The notes beneath the pieces are model-generated. The model did not search any database and was not told the DNA's origin. It saw nothing but the letters and a program-made list of their open reading frames with translations. A stretch of 64,000 nt of DNA from Tepidibacter aestuarii (GTDB taxonomy: Bacteria; Bacillota; Clostridia; Peptostreptococcales; Peptostreptococcaceae): contig NZ_OW235315.1 of assembly GCF_934924865.1 (NCBI RefSeq), forward strand, positions 1,054,001 to 1,118,000, read 5' to 3'. The translations under genes and the position numbers were made by a program. This document shows positions 6,973-16,994 of the stretch, in pieces (within the stretch, counting starts at the first letter, position 1; each line of letters starts with the position of its first letter).

Positions 6973-8778
6973 TTATTCTTCAGAATTTACTTCAACATTA
7001 TTTTGTATCTTAACTATTTCTTCTTCAAGAGGAGTTACATACATAGTACTATTAGTCTCATAAATAACCATTCCCGGCTTTGCGCCACTAGGCTTTTTAA
7101 CATTTTTCTTCAATGTATAATCAACAGGAACCTTAGAAGACATCTTTCCTTTGCTGTAATAAGCAGCAAGCATTGCGCCTTCAAATATAGTAGACTCAGG
7201 AATTTCGCTTCCTTCAGATCTTATTATAACATGAGATCCAGGTATATCCTTTGTATGAAGCCACATATCAATGTTTGTAGCCATTTTTAATGTTAAATAG
7301 TCGTTTTGCTTATTGTTTTTACCAACGAATATTTTAAATCCATCTGAAGATAAGAACTCGTAAGGGGCAGTCTTTAAAATATTTTTTTCTTTATTTTTCT
7401 TAGATTTATCTTTAGCTTTTCCTTTAACATAACCCACTTTAATAAGTTCTTCTTTTATTTCATCTAGCTCATCTATACTTTCGCAATTTGTTATACTTAG
7501 CATTATATTTTCAAGATAATTTAGTTCTTCTTCAGTTATTTTAAGTTGCTCAGTTATCTCCACTAAAGCGGTTTTAAGCTTATTGTATTTTTTAAAATAT
7601 TTTTGAGCGTTCTCAGAAGGCGTCAATCTTTTATCTAGTTTTATAGTTACATTCTTACTATTGGGATCATAAAAATTTGCGACTTCAACTTCATCCATGC
7701 CTTTTTGTATCATATATATATAAGCGGTTATAAGTTCACCATTTATCTTATATTTATCGGCACTTTTAGATTCTAATAATTCTTCTTTTTGTTTTTTAGA
7801 TTTTTTATATAGTCTATCTAATTTATTGGATATACTTTTTCTAAGACTTTGAGATTTTTGATGTATTCTCTCCTTAACATCTTTTTCTAAATAATAAGTT
7901 TGAAGTATATAGTTTATACTATCATTTTCTATAAAAGAGTAATGATTAAACATAGTAAGCTTTATACAACTAAAGTCGATAATCTTGTTTAATCTCTTAT
8001 CTATAGCTATACAAGGGAAGAAGATATTGTTTTTTATTTGGCTAAATAATCTATTGAATATTTCGTATAATGATTTGAAGTCCTTTCTATCTATATGATT
8101 TATATTAATATCTATATCCAAATTTGCTCTAGTACAAATTTCTTTTGCTATAACAGGGCTGATACCCTCAAATGAAGAATATATTGATTTATATAATTCG
8201 GATTTAGAAGAATTCAAAAGTGTATCTATGAATGTTTTTTCATCTATATTATCCACTGGATTTAACTTGTTTTGAGATGGTGGATTTATGTATTTTTGAC
8301 CAGGAAGAACCTGTCTATATCGGCTGACACTAAGAGGTATTCTTTTAATAGAATCGAGTATTTTATTTTCTTCATTATCTACAAGTATTATATTACTATG
8401 TCTTCCCATTATCTCTATTATTAAATCTTTTGATTTTCTTATTTTAAGCTCATCTAAAGATTCTATAGTTATCTTTATTATTCTCTCAAAACCAGGTTGC
8501 TCTATTTTTACTATCCTTCCATTTTGTATGTGCTTTCTTAAAAGCATACAGAATAGAGGAGCTTTTATAGGGTTTTTTTTGTTATAAGAGTTTGTAGTGT
8601 AAACTCTTGGGTTTGAGCTGTTGGCGCTCATCAATAATTTATAGTTAGTACCATTGTTTCTTATATTAAAAAGAAGCTCATCTTCTTCTGGTTGATATAT
8701 CTTATCTATTTTACCATCTACTAATTGAGATGAAAGTTCTTTAACTAATGAGTTTATAACTAATCCATCTAATGCCAT
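6973..8778 (-). CDS. rqcH: RqcH (NFACT family), ribosome quality-control Ala-tail factor
   Basis: RqcH binds stalled 50S-peptidyl-tRNA complexes and directs addition of C-terminal alanine tails. Older annotations call it fibronectin-binding protein. The 601 residues show the NFACT-N domain (MALDGLVINSLVKEL, LLMSANSSNPRVY, MLLRKHI, EIMGRHSNIIL), a central coiled-coil/HhH region, and the C-terminal NFACT-R domain (FKIFVGKNNKQNDYLTLKMA, DMWLHTKDIPGSHVII). At residues 98-99 it has Glu-Arg in IEQPGFERI, where Bacillus subtilis, as I recall it, has the functional Asp97-Arg98 pair. The start ATG lies behind GGAAGG. It is a single gene divergent from dapF. Confidence 0.9.
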   Translation of the reverse strand: MALDGLVINSLVKELSSQLVDGKIDKIYQPEEDELLFNIRNNGTNYKLLMSANSSNPRVYTTNSYNKKNPIKAPLFCMLLRKHIQNGRIVKIEQPGFERIIKITIESLDELKIRKSKDLIIEIMGRHSNIILVDNEENKILDSIKRIPLSVSRYRQVLPGQKYINPPSQNKLNPVDNIDEKTFIDTLLNSSKSELYKSIYSSFEGISPVIAKEICTRANLDIDININHIDRKDFKSLYEIFNRLFSQIKNNIFFPCIAIDKRLNKIIDFSCIKLTMFNHYSFIENDSINYILQTYYLEKDVKERIHQKSQSLRKSISNKLDRLYKKSKKQKEELLESKSADKYKINGELITAYIYMIQKGMDEVEVANFYDPNSKNVTIKLDKRLTPSENAQKYFKKYNKLKTALVEITEQLKITEEELNYLENIMLSITNCESIDELDEIKEELIKVGYVKGKAKDKSKKNKEKNILKTAPYEFLSSDGFKIFVGKNNKQNDYLTLKMATNIDMWLHTKDIPGSHVIIRSEGSEIPESTIFEGAMLAAYYSKGKMSSKVPVDYTLKKNVKKPSGAKPGMVIYETNSTMYVTPLEEEIVKIQNNVEVNSEE

Positions 8779-8966
8779 TATTAAACCTTCCCTTCTTAAT
8801 GTGTTTAAACATTTATTCTTATATAGTATATCTCATAAAATTATACAAATACAAGTTAATAGTTGTGTGATCAAAGCTAAATATTACAAAATCGTAACAT
8901 TTGAGCGGGAATTTGTTTATTTTAATAAAAATTAATATATAATAAACTTTTAAGGGGGTAAATTGG

Positions 8967-9800
8967 ATGATTAAATTTTGGAAGCTACATGGAGCTGGAA
9001 ATGATTTTATAGCAATAGATGGAGAAACATATCTTATAGATGATTATTCTAAATTTGCAAAACACGTTTGTCACAGACATTTTGGAATAGGAGCAGATGG
9101 GATTTTAGTTTACAAAAAAACAGATGATGCTGATGCTCAAATGGTTTATTATAATTCAGATGGTTCAATAGCTAAGATGTGTGGAAATGGAATAAGATGC
9201 TTTGCAAAATTTATATATGACAATAAACTTATAGACAAAACAGAGTTTAAAGTAAAAACCCTGGATGGGATAAAAAATATTAGCATAGATGTTAAAAATG
9301 ATGAAATAGAAAATATTAAGGTAGATATGGGAAAAGCGACTTTTGATCCAAAAGCTGTACCTGTAACTACTGACAAGGACATTTTTATAAATGAAAAAGT
9401 AGATATAAATGGTATGAGTATAAATATATCATCGATATTAATAGGAGTACCGCATAGTGTTGTATTTGTAGATAAAATGGATAAGGAATTTATATTAAAT
9501 TATGGTCCGCAAATCGAAGAGCTAGATATATTTCCTCAGAAAACTAATGTAAACTTTGTTCAAATAATAGACGAATATAATATAAAGGTATTTACTTGGG
9601 AAAGAGGCTGCGGATATACACTAGCATGTGGAACAGGAATATGCTCATCTGTTGTAATATCTAAATACTTAGGACTGGTATCAGATAAAGTAAATGTAGA
9701 ATCAGAAGGTGGAAAGCTTTTTATAGAACTTGTAGATGATACAGTATATATGAATGGACCGGCTGTTAAAATATGCGAAGGATTATTGGAGGGTAAATAA
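8967..9800 (+). CDS. dapF: Diaminopimelate epimerase
   Basis: This enzyme interconverts LL- and meso-diaminopimelate for lysine and peptidoglycan synthesis in the cytoplasm. At 277 residues it has normal length. The two catalytic cysteines are visible: Cys72 in MCGNGIRCFA and Cys221 in ACGTGICSS. The N-terminal FWKLHGAGNDFIAID is typical. The ATG at 8967 lies after AGGGGGT. The stop is immediately followed by the yicC start, so the two are co-transcribed at the head of the yicC-remA-gmk-rpoZ-coaBC series. A TATAAT at 8938-8943 may be the -10 box, but its -35 is poor. Confidence 0.96.
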   Translation: MIKFWKLHGAGNDFIAIDGETYLIDDYSKFAKHVCHRHFGIGADGILVYKKTDDADAQMVYYNSDGSIAKMCGNGIRCFAKFIYDNKLIDKTEFKVKTLDGIKNISIDVKNDEIENIKVDMGKATFDPKAVPVTTDKDIFINEKVDINGMSINISSILIGVPHSVVFVDKMDKEFILNYGPQIEELDIFPQKTNVNFVQIIDEYNIKVFTWERGCGYTLACGTGICSSVVISKYLGLVSDKVNVESEGGKLFIELVDDTVYMNGPAVKICEGLLEGK

Positions 9801-10682
9801 ATGGCAATTAGTATGACTGGGTTTGGTAGAGGTGAGAATAGTAATGAAAAATTTAATTTCATTATAGAAGCGAAAAGTGTAAATCACAAGTATACCGATA
9901 TAAGTGTTAAAATTCCAAGAAAAATATCCTTCTTAGAAGAGGATATAAGAAAGCTTGCAAAAAATTACATCAAAAGAGGTAGAGTAGATATATTCGTAAG
10001 ATATGAGATAATAGGAGAATCTGATATGAATTTAAAACTCGATTCAAATCTTGCATCTCAGTATTATAATGAACTTATGAAGATAAAAAAAGAGTTTGAT
10101 GTAAAAGATGATATATCTGTTATGAGCATAGCTAAGTTTCCGGAAGTAATAAAAATAGAAGAAAAAGAAGATGATGAAAAAGCTATATGGAATTGCTTAA
10201 AGCAAGCAGTTGAAAGTGCTCTTATAAATTTAAGAGATATGAGAGAGGTAGAAGGACAAAGACTTGCACAGGACATTAAATTAAGATGCAATCTTTTAGA
10301 AAAACATATTGATGAAATAGAGAAAAATTCATATAATGTAGTTTCTGAATATAAGGATAAGCTTGAAAATAGAATAAAAGAACTACTTAAGGATTCTATT
10401 GAAATAGATGAGTCTAGACTATCACAGGAAGTTGCTATATATGCTGACAAAAGCAGTATAACAGAAGAACTTGTTAGATTTAAAAGTCATATAAAGCAAA
10501 TTGAAAAAAACATAGACTTAAATGAATTGATAGGTAGAAAAATAGATTTCCTAATTCAAGAAATGAATAGAGAAGTAAATACAATAGGTTCTAAATCTTC
10601 AGATTTAAAAATAACTGAGCTTGTAGTTGAAATAAAAAGCGAATTAGAAAAAATCAGGGAGCAAATTCAAAACATAGAATAG
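9801..10682 (+). CDS. yicC: YicC-family endoribonuclease
   Basis: A 293-residue YicC/YloC protein. The N-terminal signature [12 protein letters not shown] and the C-terminal DUF1732 segment ([23 protein letters not shown]) are intact. Family members are now described as endoribonucleases that act on RNA in the cytoplasm; the specific target here is unknown. The long acidic helical middle may be coiled coil. It starts directly after the dapF stop with no gap and is followed by remA, gmk and rpoZ. The yicC-remA-gmk-rpoZ order is conserved across Firmicutes. Confidence 0.92.
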   Translation: MAISMTGFGRGENSNEKFNFIIEAKSVNHKYTDISVKIPRKISFLEEDIRKLAKNYIKRGRVDIFVRYEIIGESDMNLKLDSNLASQYYNELMKIKKEFDVKDDISVMSIAKFPEVIKIEEKEDDEKAIWNCLKQAVESALINLRDMREVEGQRLAQDIKLRCNLLEKHIDEIEKNSYNVVSEYKDKLENRIKELLKDSIEIDESRLSQEVAIYADKSSITEELVRFKSHIKQIEKNIDLNELIGRKIDFLIQEMNREVNTIGSKSSDLKITELVVEIKSELEKIREQIQNIE

Positions 10683-10693
10683 GAGAAATACAA

Positions 10694-10963
10694 ATGGGAA
10701 TAAAACTTATAAATATAGGATTTGGAAATATAGTTTCAGCAAATAGGATAGTAGCTATAGTTAGCCCTGAATCTGCCCCTATAAAAAGAATGATCCAAGA
10801 GTCAAGAGAAAAACAAATGCTTATAGATGCAACATATGGTAGAAGAACTAGGGCTGTGGTTATAACGGATAGCCAGCACATAATTCTTTCTGCTGTTCAA
10901 CCAGAAACAGTGGCACATAGACTTGAATTAAAAGAAGAGTATTATCATAATCACGAAGAATAG
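10694..10963 (+). CDS. remA: RemA/DUF370 DNA-binding regulator
   Basis: An 89-residue protein of the RemA (DUF370) family. In Bacillus it is a DNA-binding activator of biofilm-matrix and osmoprotection genes. Recognisable segments are [29 protein letters not shown], read in pieces as INIGFGN and [10 protein letters not shown], followed by [13 protein letters not shown]. It lies between yicC and gmk, the conserved place for this gene. The ATG follows AGGAGAAA. What it regulates in this organism, and whether it has a housekeeping role given its broad conservation in Clostridia, cannot be told from sequence. Confidence 0.9.
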   Translation: MGIKLINIGFGNIVSANRIVAIVSPESAPIKRMIQESREKQMLIDATYGRRTRAVVITDSQHIILSAVQPETVAHRLELKEEYYHNHEE

Positions 10964-10977
10964 GAAGGAAGATACAA

Positions 10978-11592
10978 ATGAATAGAGAAGGACTTTTAAT
11001 AGTAGTTTCAGGTCCATCAGGAGCTGGAAAAGGAACTATATGCAAAGAACTTTTGAGTAGAAATAAAGATATACATCTTTCTGTTTCTGCTACAACTAGA
11101 CAGCCAAGAAAAGGTGAAGTAGATGGAATAAATTATCATTTCATATCTAAAGAAAAATTTGAAAATATGATAGAAAATGATGAATTTCTAGAGTATGCTA
11201 AGGTATACGATAATTTCTATGGAACACCAAAACAAACAGTTCTTGATACTTTAAATAAAGGTCAAAATGTTTTACTTGAAATAGACATTCAAGGAGCTAT
11301 GAGTGTAAAGGATAGATATCCAAATGGAGTATTCGTATTCATACTTCCTCCATCGCTGGATGAATTGAAAAATAGAATAGTAAGAAGAGGTACAGAAACT
11401 GAAGCGGATATTAAGAAAAGATTTGGAAGTGCTATGTTTGAAATAGAGAAGATTGAAAACTATCACTATTTCATAATGAATAAAGATGTTGATCAGTCAA
11501 CTGGTGAACTTGAAAACATAATTAATGCAGAAAAGAACAGAGTATGTAGATACAAAAATAATATAATAAAGAAATTTAAGGAGGAATTATAA
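10978..11592 (+). CDS. gmk: Guanylate kinase
   Basis: Phosphorylates GMP to GDP with ATP, an essential nucleotide step and a recycling step for (p)ppGpp-related pools. The 204 residues begin with the P-loop GPSGAGKGT (12-20), followed by the GMP-binding region SVSATTRQPRKGEVDGINY and the lid RRGTETEADIKKR. The length is normal. It is preceded by AGGAAGGAAG and ends one base before the rpoZ start, so the two are co-translated. It belongs to the remA-gmk-rpoZ-coaBC series. Confidence 0.97.
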   Translation: MNREGLLIVVSGPSGAGKGTICKELLSRNKDIHLSVSATTRQPRKGEVDGINYHFISKEKFENMIENDEFLEYAKVYDNFYGTPKQTVLDTLNKGQNVLLEIDIQGAMSVKDRYPNGVFVFILPPSLDELKNRIVRRGTETEADIKKRFGSAMFEIEKIENYHYFIMNKDVDQSTGELENIINAEKNRVCRYKNNIIKKFKEEL

Positions 11593-11593
11593 T

Positions 11594-11848
11594 ATGTTAT
11601 ACCCATCAATAAACGATCTTTTAAAGAAAATAGACAATAGATACAATCTAGTAATAGCTGTATCTAAGAGAGCAAGGCACTTAATAGAAGGTGATGAAGA
11701 ATTAGTAAAAACAAAAGAAATAAAGCCTGTTGATATAGCTACTCAAGAAGTATATGAAGATAAAATAAACTATAGACCTATGACTGCTGAAGAAATAGAA
11801 AATGAAGGAAAAGAAGAACCTGTAGAAGTAGAAAACAAAGAGGAGTAA
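11594..11848 (+). CDS. rpoZ: RNA polymerase omega subunit
   Basis: Omega helps fold and assemble the beta' subunit of RNA polymerase. The 84-residue frame has the family start MLYPSINDLLKKIDNRYNLV and the helix VAVSKRARHLIEG-type segment (AVSKRARHLIEGDEE). An acidic tail rich in Glu follows. It lies immediately after gmk and 4 bases before coaBC, the standard Firmicute arrangement. The start at 11594 follows AAGGAGG, which overlaps the end of gmk. Confidence 0.95.
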   Translation: MLYPSINDLLKKIDNRYNLVIAVSKRARHLIEGDEELVKTKEIKPVDIATQEVYEDKINYRPMTAEEIENEGKEEPVEVENKEE

Positions 11849-11852
11849 AAAA

Positions 11853-13049
11853 ATGTTAAGCTCAAAGAATATAGTTATTGGAGTATCAGGTGGAATAGCT
11901 GCATATAAAGCGTGTGATATTGTAAGTAGATTAAAAAAATTAAATGCAAATATTAAAGTTATAATGACAAAATCAGCTGCAGAATTTGTAACACCATTAA
12001 CATTTCAATCATTAAGTCAAAATTTTGTGGTTGTAGATATGTTTGATGAATTAAAAACTTGGGATGTTGAGCATATATCGTTGGCGCAGTGGGCAGATTT
12101 ATTTTTAATAGCTCCTGCAACTGCCAATATAATAGGCAAGGTATCTAATGGAATAGCAGATGATATGCTGTCTACTACTGTTATGGCTACAAAAGCTGAA
12201 GTTTTGATAGCTCCTGCTATGAATACAAATATGTATGAAAATAGAATAGTTCAACATAATATATCAAAACTTAGAGAACTTGGATATAAATTTGTTGAGC
12301 CTGAATCAGGAAGATTGGCTTGTGGAGATATAGGTAAAGGAAAGCTAGCTTCACCTGAGAGTATAGTTGAACAAGTATGCAATCTTTTGACACTAAAACA
12401 AGATTTAACAGATAAAAATATATTAATAACAGCTGGACCGACTATAGAGAACATAGATCCTGTAAGATATATAACTAATAGATCTAGTGGAAAAATGGGT
12501 TATTCAATAGCTCAAATGGCTATAGAAAGAGGAGCCAATGTTACACTAATATCTGGAAAGACAAACCTTGGTATACCTAAGGGAGTTTCTAAATTTATAC
12601 ATATAGAATCAGCTAAACAAATGTATGAGGCTGTTGTAGATAATTTAGATAAAAATGATATTATAATAAAATCAGCTGCAGTTGCTGATTATAAGCCTAA
12701 AAATATATCTGATAAAAAAATTAAAAAATCTGATGATGATTTAATTCTAGAATTAGGTAGAAATAAAGATATATTAAAAGAAATAGGAAAAATAAAAAAA
12801 GATAAAATATTAGTGGGATTTGCAGCAGAGACCAATGATTTAATTCAAAATGCTAAGAAAAAAATAGAAAAGAAAAATCTAGATTTTATAGTGGCAAATG
12901 ATTTGACTCAAGAAGGTGCAGGCTTTGGTGTTGATACTAATATAGTTAAAATAATAGATAAAAATGGAAATATACAAGAATATCCTAAAATGAAGAAGTA
13001 CGAAATATCTAATATTATATTAGATAAAGTAAAGATGTTATCAAAATAG
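11853..13049 (+). CDS. coaBC: CoaBC, phosphopantothenoylcysteine synthetase/decarboxylase
   Basis: A bifunctional coenzyme A enzyme. The N-terminal CoaC half is an FMN-dependent decarboxylase with VSGGIAAYKA, catalytic His74 in VEHISLAQW, PAMNTNMY (Asn124) and Cys157 in RLACGDIGKGKL. The C-terminal CoaB half joins cysteine to phosphopantothenate using CTP and shows GPTIENIDPVRYITNRSSGKMG in outline (AGPTIENIDPVR, NRSSGKMG) and SAAVADYKP. At 398 residues it has normal length. It closes the yicC-to-coaBC run and is followed by a strong terminator. coaD, a later enzyme of the same pathway, is also in the window at 33652. Confidence 0.96.
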   Translation: MLSSKNIVIGVSGGIAAYKACDIVSRLKKLNANIKVIMTKSAAEFVTPLTFQSLSQNFVVVDMFDELKTWDVEHISLAQWADLFLIAPATANIIGKVSNGIADDMLSTTVMATKAEVLIAPAMNTNMYENRIVQHNISKLRELGYKFVEPESGRLACGDIGKGKLASPESIVEQVCNLLTLKQDLTDKNILITAGPTIENIDPVRYITNRSSGKMGYSIAQMAIERGANVTLISGKTNLGIPKGVSKFIHIESAKQMYEAVVDNLDKNDIIIKSAAVADYKPKNISDKKIKKSDDDLILELGRNKDILKEIGKIKKDKILVGFAAETNDLIQNAKKKIEKKNLDFIVANDLTQEGAGFGVDTNIVKIIDKNGNIQEYPKMKKYEISNIILDKVKMLSK

Positions 13050-13055
13050 TTATCT

Positions 13056-13098
13056 TATAAAAGTCCTATATTATTTAAAATAATATTGGACTTTTATA
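13056..13098 (+). terminator. Terminator after coaBC
   Basis: TATAAAAGTCC (13056-13066) and GGACTTTTATA pair, with an inner ATATTATT/AATAATAT stem, giving a long near-perfect hairpin that ends in T-rich sequence. It separates coaBC from priA. Confidence 0.85.
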
Positions 13099-13118
13099 TT
13101 ATAAAGTAGGTGTAGTTC

Positions 13119-15578
13119 ATGGAAAAATATGCAAAAATTATAGTCAATAACAATTCTACTCATACGGATGAACTTTATACTTATAAGGTTCCTGAATTTT
13201 TAATTGATGAAATACAAATAGGACATAGGGTTTTAATAAGCTTTGGAAGAACTAACAAGCCTATAGAGGGATTTGTATTTGATATATCACCTTATAAAGA
13301 TGGGGATTTTAGAGTAAAAGAAATTATAGATATACTGGATAAAGCCCCTATATTAAAGCAAAGAGATATAGAACTTGTAAAGTGGATGAGAGAAGAATAT
13401 ATATGCACATTTATGGATGCTATAAACTGTATATATCCTAAAGGCATTAGGATTACTAATTACAAGGTTGTAAAATTAATATCATGTGAATGTGACAATA
13501 TCAGCTCAAAAGAACAGGTTTTAATAGATGAAATAAAGAATAATAAGAATGAAATAAAAATAGACAAGCTCGTAGTTAAATTTGGAAAGAGTGTCAATAA
13601 TACTATAAAGAGGTTAAAAGATAAAAAAGTATTAGATATACACTGGGAATATAAGAGCATAAAAAATGAAAAATATATTCAGAACATAAGTTTAAATGTT
13701 GAATCAAATATAGATGATTTGATAGAATCATTAAATAAAAAAAGGGCATTTAAGCAAGCTCAAATTATAGAATTTTTAAAGTATAATACTAATGCAGAAG
13801 TAAATGATGTTATGAACATATTAAATGTTACTAAAAGTTCAATAGATTCATTGAAAAAAAAAGGATATATAAATATACAAAAACTAGATTATTATAGAAA
13901 ACCTAAATCAGACTATACAATAAAAGAAAAAAATATAGATTTAAATGATGAACAAAAAAATGCTTTAAAAATACTAGGGTATTCTATTGATGATTACAAT
14001 AAAATACCGTTTTTACTTCACGGAGTAACGGGTAGTGGTAAGACTGAAGTTTATATAAATATAATAAAAGAAGCTTTGATTAAAGGTTTAGACAGTATAG
14101 TTTTAGTTCCTGAAATTTCTTTAACACCTCAGACTATAGCAAGATTTAAGAATAGTTTTGGTGATATAATAGCTGTTTTTCATAGTAAACTTTCTAGTGG
14201 TGAAAAATACGATGAATATAGGAGAGTTAAAGAAGGAAAAGCCAAAATCGTAATAGGTGCAAGATCGGCTTTGTTTGCTCCATGTAATAACTTAGGTGTT
14301 ATAATAATAGATGAGTTTCATGAAAACTCGTATAAATCAGATTCAAATCCTAAATACTCTGCTATAGAGGTTGCTAAGTTCATATCTAAAATAGAAAATG
14401 CAACATTGATATTTGGATCAGCAACACCACCAGTAGAAGAATATTATAAAGCAGAAATAGGCGAATATGAATTGATACAGCTTAAAAAAAGGGCAAATAA
14501 TAAAGAAATGCCTAAAATAGAAGTAGTGGATATGAGAGATGAGCTTGATAAAGGAAATAAAACTATATTTAGTGCAAGGTTATATGAAGAGATAAAAAAC
14601 AATCTTGAAAATAATAATCAAACCATATTATTCTTGAATAGAAGAGGATATGCAAGTTTTATATCTTGTAGAAAATGTGGATATACATTTAAATGTTCAA
14701 ACTGTGAAATATCACTGACTTATCACAAGGGTATTAATATTGCGAAATGCCATTATTGTGGGTTTGAAGAAAGTAAATTGAGTCAATGCCCAAGCTGTGG
14801 TAGTAGTTATATAAAAGAGTTTGGTATAGGTACTCAAAAGATAGAAGAAGAAATAAAAAGTCATTTTAAAGATGCTAGAGTTTTAAGAATGGATAAAGAT
14901 ACGACATCCAAAAAAGGTGCTCATGAGAGGATATTAAATGAGTTTAAAAATAGAAATGCGGATATATTAATAGGAACACAGATGATAGGTAAGGGTCTTG
15001 ATTTTGAACATGTAACATTAGTTGGAATTTTATGTGGAGATATGACTCTTAAAATTCCTGACTTTAGAAGTTCTGAAAAAGCATTTCAAACTATAAGTCA
15101 AGTTGCAGGTCGTTCAGGAAGAGCAGATTTGAGTGGTAAGGTTATACTTCAAGCTTATGATATAGATCATTATGCAATAAAATACGCTGTAGAGCATGAT
15201 TTTGAAGGTTTTTATAATGATGAAATAAGAATAAGGCAGGCTTTTAATTACGTACCATTTGACAATATGATAAGTGTAGTTATATATGGTAAAAACGAAA
15301 AGAAAGTTATAAATAATATTCAAAAGCTTTATGACTCTATTGTTTACCTTCTTAGAAAAAAAGGACATAATTCATTTGACTTTATATTAGGACCAAATCC
15401 GTGTATCATATCCAAGATAAATCAAAATTACAGATGGCAAATACTTGCTAAGGATTTAGATGTTGAAATAAAACTGTTAAAGAGTATAATAAAGTATATA
15501 TGTGTACAAAAAAGGGAATTTATATTTGATAATGATATAAATATAAGTATAGATATAAATCCATTTAATATATTATAG
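13119..15578 (+). CDS. priA: Primosomal protein N', replication restart helicase PriA
   Basis: PriA recognises abandoned replication forks and reloads the replicative helicase. The 819 residues include the N-terminal fork-binding domain, a winged helix, helicase motif I GVTGSGKTEVY, and motif II as DEFH (IIIDEFHENSYKSD), a variant of the usual DEEH. Also present are FLNRRGYA and the eight-cysteine zinc region (CRKC, CSNC, CHYC, CPSC) inside the helicase core. IGTQMIGKGLDFEHVTLVGIL and QVAGRSGR complete the motifs. The ATG is behind a GTAGGTG site. It starts the priA-def-fmt run. Confidence 0.95.
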   Translation: MEKYAKIIVNNNSTHTDELYTYKVPEFLIDEIQIGHRVLISFGRTNKPIEGFVFDISPYKDGDFRVKEIIDILDKAPILKQRDIELVKWMREEYICTFMDAINCIYPKGIRITNYKVVKLISCECDNISSKEQVLIDEIKNNKNEIKIDKLVVKFGKSVNNTIKRLKDKKVLDIHWEYKSIKNEKYIQNISLNVESNIDDLIESLNKKRAFKQAQIIEFLKYNTNAEVNDVMNILNVTKSSIDSLKKKGYINIQKLDYYRKPKSDYTIKEKNIDLNDEQKNALKILGYSIDDYNKIPFLLHGVTGSGKTEVYINIIKEALIKGLDSIVLVPEISLTPQTIARFKNSFGDIIAVFHSKLSSGEKYDEYRRVKEGKAKIVIGARSALFAPCNNLGVIIIDEFHENSYKSDSNPKYSAIEVAKFISKIENATLIFGSATPPVEEYYKAEIGEYELIQLKKRANNKEMPKIEVVDMRDELDKGNKTIFSARLYEEIKNNLENNNQTILFLNRRGYASFISCRKCGYTFKCSNCEISLTYHKGINIAKCHYCGFEESKLSQCPSCGSSYIKEFGIGTQKIEEEIKSHFKDARVLRMDKDTTSKKGAHERILNEFKNRNADILIGTQMIGKGLDFEHVTLVGILCGDMTLKIPDFRSSEKAFQTISQVAGRSGRADLSGKVILQAYDIDHYAIKYAVEHDFEGFYNDEIRIRQAFNYVPFDNMISVVIYGKNEKKVINNIQKLYDSIVYLLRKKGHNSFDFILGPNPCIISKINQNYRWQILAKDLDVEIKLLKSIIKYICVQKREFIFDNDINISIDINPFNIL

Positions 15579-15590
15579 GGAGGAATTCAA

Positions 15591-16043
15591 ATGGCACTTA
15601 GAAATATAAGAGAAGACGGAGACGAGGTTTTAAGAAAAAAATCGAGAGAAGTTGATAAAATAGATTCTAAGATAATAACATTACTTGATGACATGGCAGA
15701 GACTATGAAGCACGCAGATGGTGTGGGTCTTGCTGCTCCTCAAGTTGGAATATTAAAGAGAGTTGTAGTTATAGATATAGGAGAAGGAGTAATAGAACTT
15801 ATAAACCCTGAAATAATAGAGGCATCTGGAAAACAGTCTGATGATGAAGGCTGCTTAAGTGTTCCAGGTAAGTTTGGAAAAGTAACTAGACCTGATAATG
15901 TAAAGGTTAGAGCTTTTAATAGAGATGGAGAGCAATTTATAATAGAAGGTAAAGGATTATTAGCTAGAGCACTTTGCCATGAAATAGATCATTTAGAAGG
16001 TATTTTATTTACTGATAAGGTAGAAGGTAAACTTCAAGGATAA
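15591..16043 (+). CDS. def: Peptide deformylase
   Basis: Removes the formyl group from the N-terminus of nascent proteins. The 150-residue protein has the three family motifs: [10 protein letters not shown] (44-53), EGCLSVPG with metal ligand Cys88, and HEIDHLEG with ligands His130 and His134 and catalytic Glu131. The ATG follows GGGAGGAAT. It is directly followed by fmt, the enzyme that adds the formyl group to initiator tRNA, so the two opposing steps are made together. The size fits the short clostridial form. Confidence 0.97.
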   Translation: MALRNIREDGDEVLRKKSREVDKIDSKIITLLDDMAETMKHADGVGLAAPQVGILKRVVVIDIGEGVIELINPEIIEASGKQSDDEGCLSVPGKFGKVTRPDNVKVRAFNRDGEQFIIEGKGLLARALCHEIDHLEGILFTDKVEGKLQG

Positions 16044-16060
16044 TTAAAGAGGTGAGATAG

Positions 16061-16993
16061 ATGAGAGCAGTATTTATGGGAACACCAGATTTTGCAGTAC
16101 CATCACTTAAAGCGTTAATAGAAGAAGGGTTTGATGTTGTTGGAGTAGTAACTCAACCAGATAAACCTAAAGGAAGAGGAAAGAAAATGAGCATGCCTGC
16201 TGTTAAAGAGGAGGCACTAAAGCATGGAATACAAGTGTATCAACCTAAAAAAGTTAAGTCTGAAGAATTTGTATCAATATTAAAAGATATGAATCCTGAT
16301 GTTATAATAGTTGTTGCATTTGGACAAATACTTTCAAAAGAAATACTTGATATACCTAAGTATGGATGTATAAATGTTCATGGATCTTTACTACCAGAGT
16401 ACAGAGGTGCAGCTCCTATAAACTGGGTTGTTATAAATGGAGAAAAAACTACAGGTATTACAACTATGTATATGGATGAAGGTCTTGATACAGGAGATAT
16501 GGTATTAAAAGCAAAGCTTGACATAGGTGATGATGAGACTGCAGGTGAGCTTTATAATAGAATGTGTGCACTTGGAGGAGAAGTATTAAGAGATACTTTA
16601 AAATTATTAAAGGATAATAATCTTAAAAGAGAAAAGCAAGATGATTCAAAATCTAGCTATGCTCCTATAATGGATAAAAGTCTTGGAAATATAAAATGGG
16701 ATGATAAATGTGAGAACATATTCAATCTTATAAGAGGTACTAATCCATGGCCAAGTTCATTTACAAAGTACAATGGTGATACTATGAAAATATGGTCATC
16801 AAAGGTACTTAAATCAACTTCAGATAAACCTGCTGGTAGCATAATAGATGTGACAGAAGATGGAATTGAAGTATCAACAGGCACTACTAATTTGCTTATA
16901 AAAGAGATTCAAATGCCTGGTAAAAAAAGAATGCAAGTTAAAGATTATATAAGAGGAAATCAAATAGATAAGACATTAGTACTGGGTGAATAA
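16061..16993 (+). CDS. fmt: Methionyl-tRNA formyltransferase
   Basis: Formylates Met-tRNAfMet using 10-formyl-tetrahydrofolate, for initiation of translation. The 310 residues start RAVFMGTPDFAVPSL. The active-site region reads GCINVHGSLLPEYRGAAPINWVVINGE in outline (INVHGSLLPEYRG, with the catalytic Asn and His), and the catalytic Asp is in DTGDM. A C-terminal tRNA-binding domain follows. The ATG follows AGAGGTGAG. It forms an operon with priA, def and the downstream DUF116 gene, whose start lies one base past the fmt stop. Confidence 0.97.
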   Translation: MRAVFMGTPDFAVPSLKALIEEGFDVVGVVTQPDKPKGRGKKMSMPAVKEEALKHGIQVYQPKKVKSEEFVSILKDMNPDVIIVVAFGQILSKEILDIPKYGCINVHGSLLPEYRGAAPINWVVINGEKTTGITTMYMDEGLDTGDMVLKAKLDIGDDETAGELYNRMCALGGEVLRDTLKLLKDNNLKREKQDDSKSSYAPIMDKSLGNIKWDDKCENIFNLIRGTNPWPSSFTKYNGDTMKIWSSKVLKSTSDKPAGSIIDVTEDGIEVSTGTTNLLIKEIQMPGKKRMQVKDYIRGNQIDKTLVLGE

Positions 16994-16994
16994 T

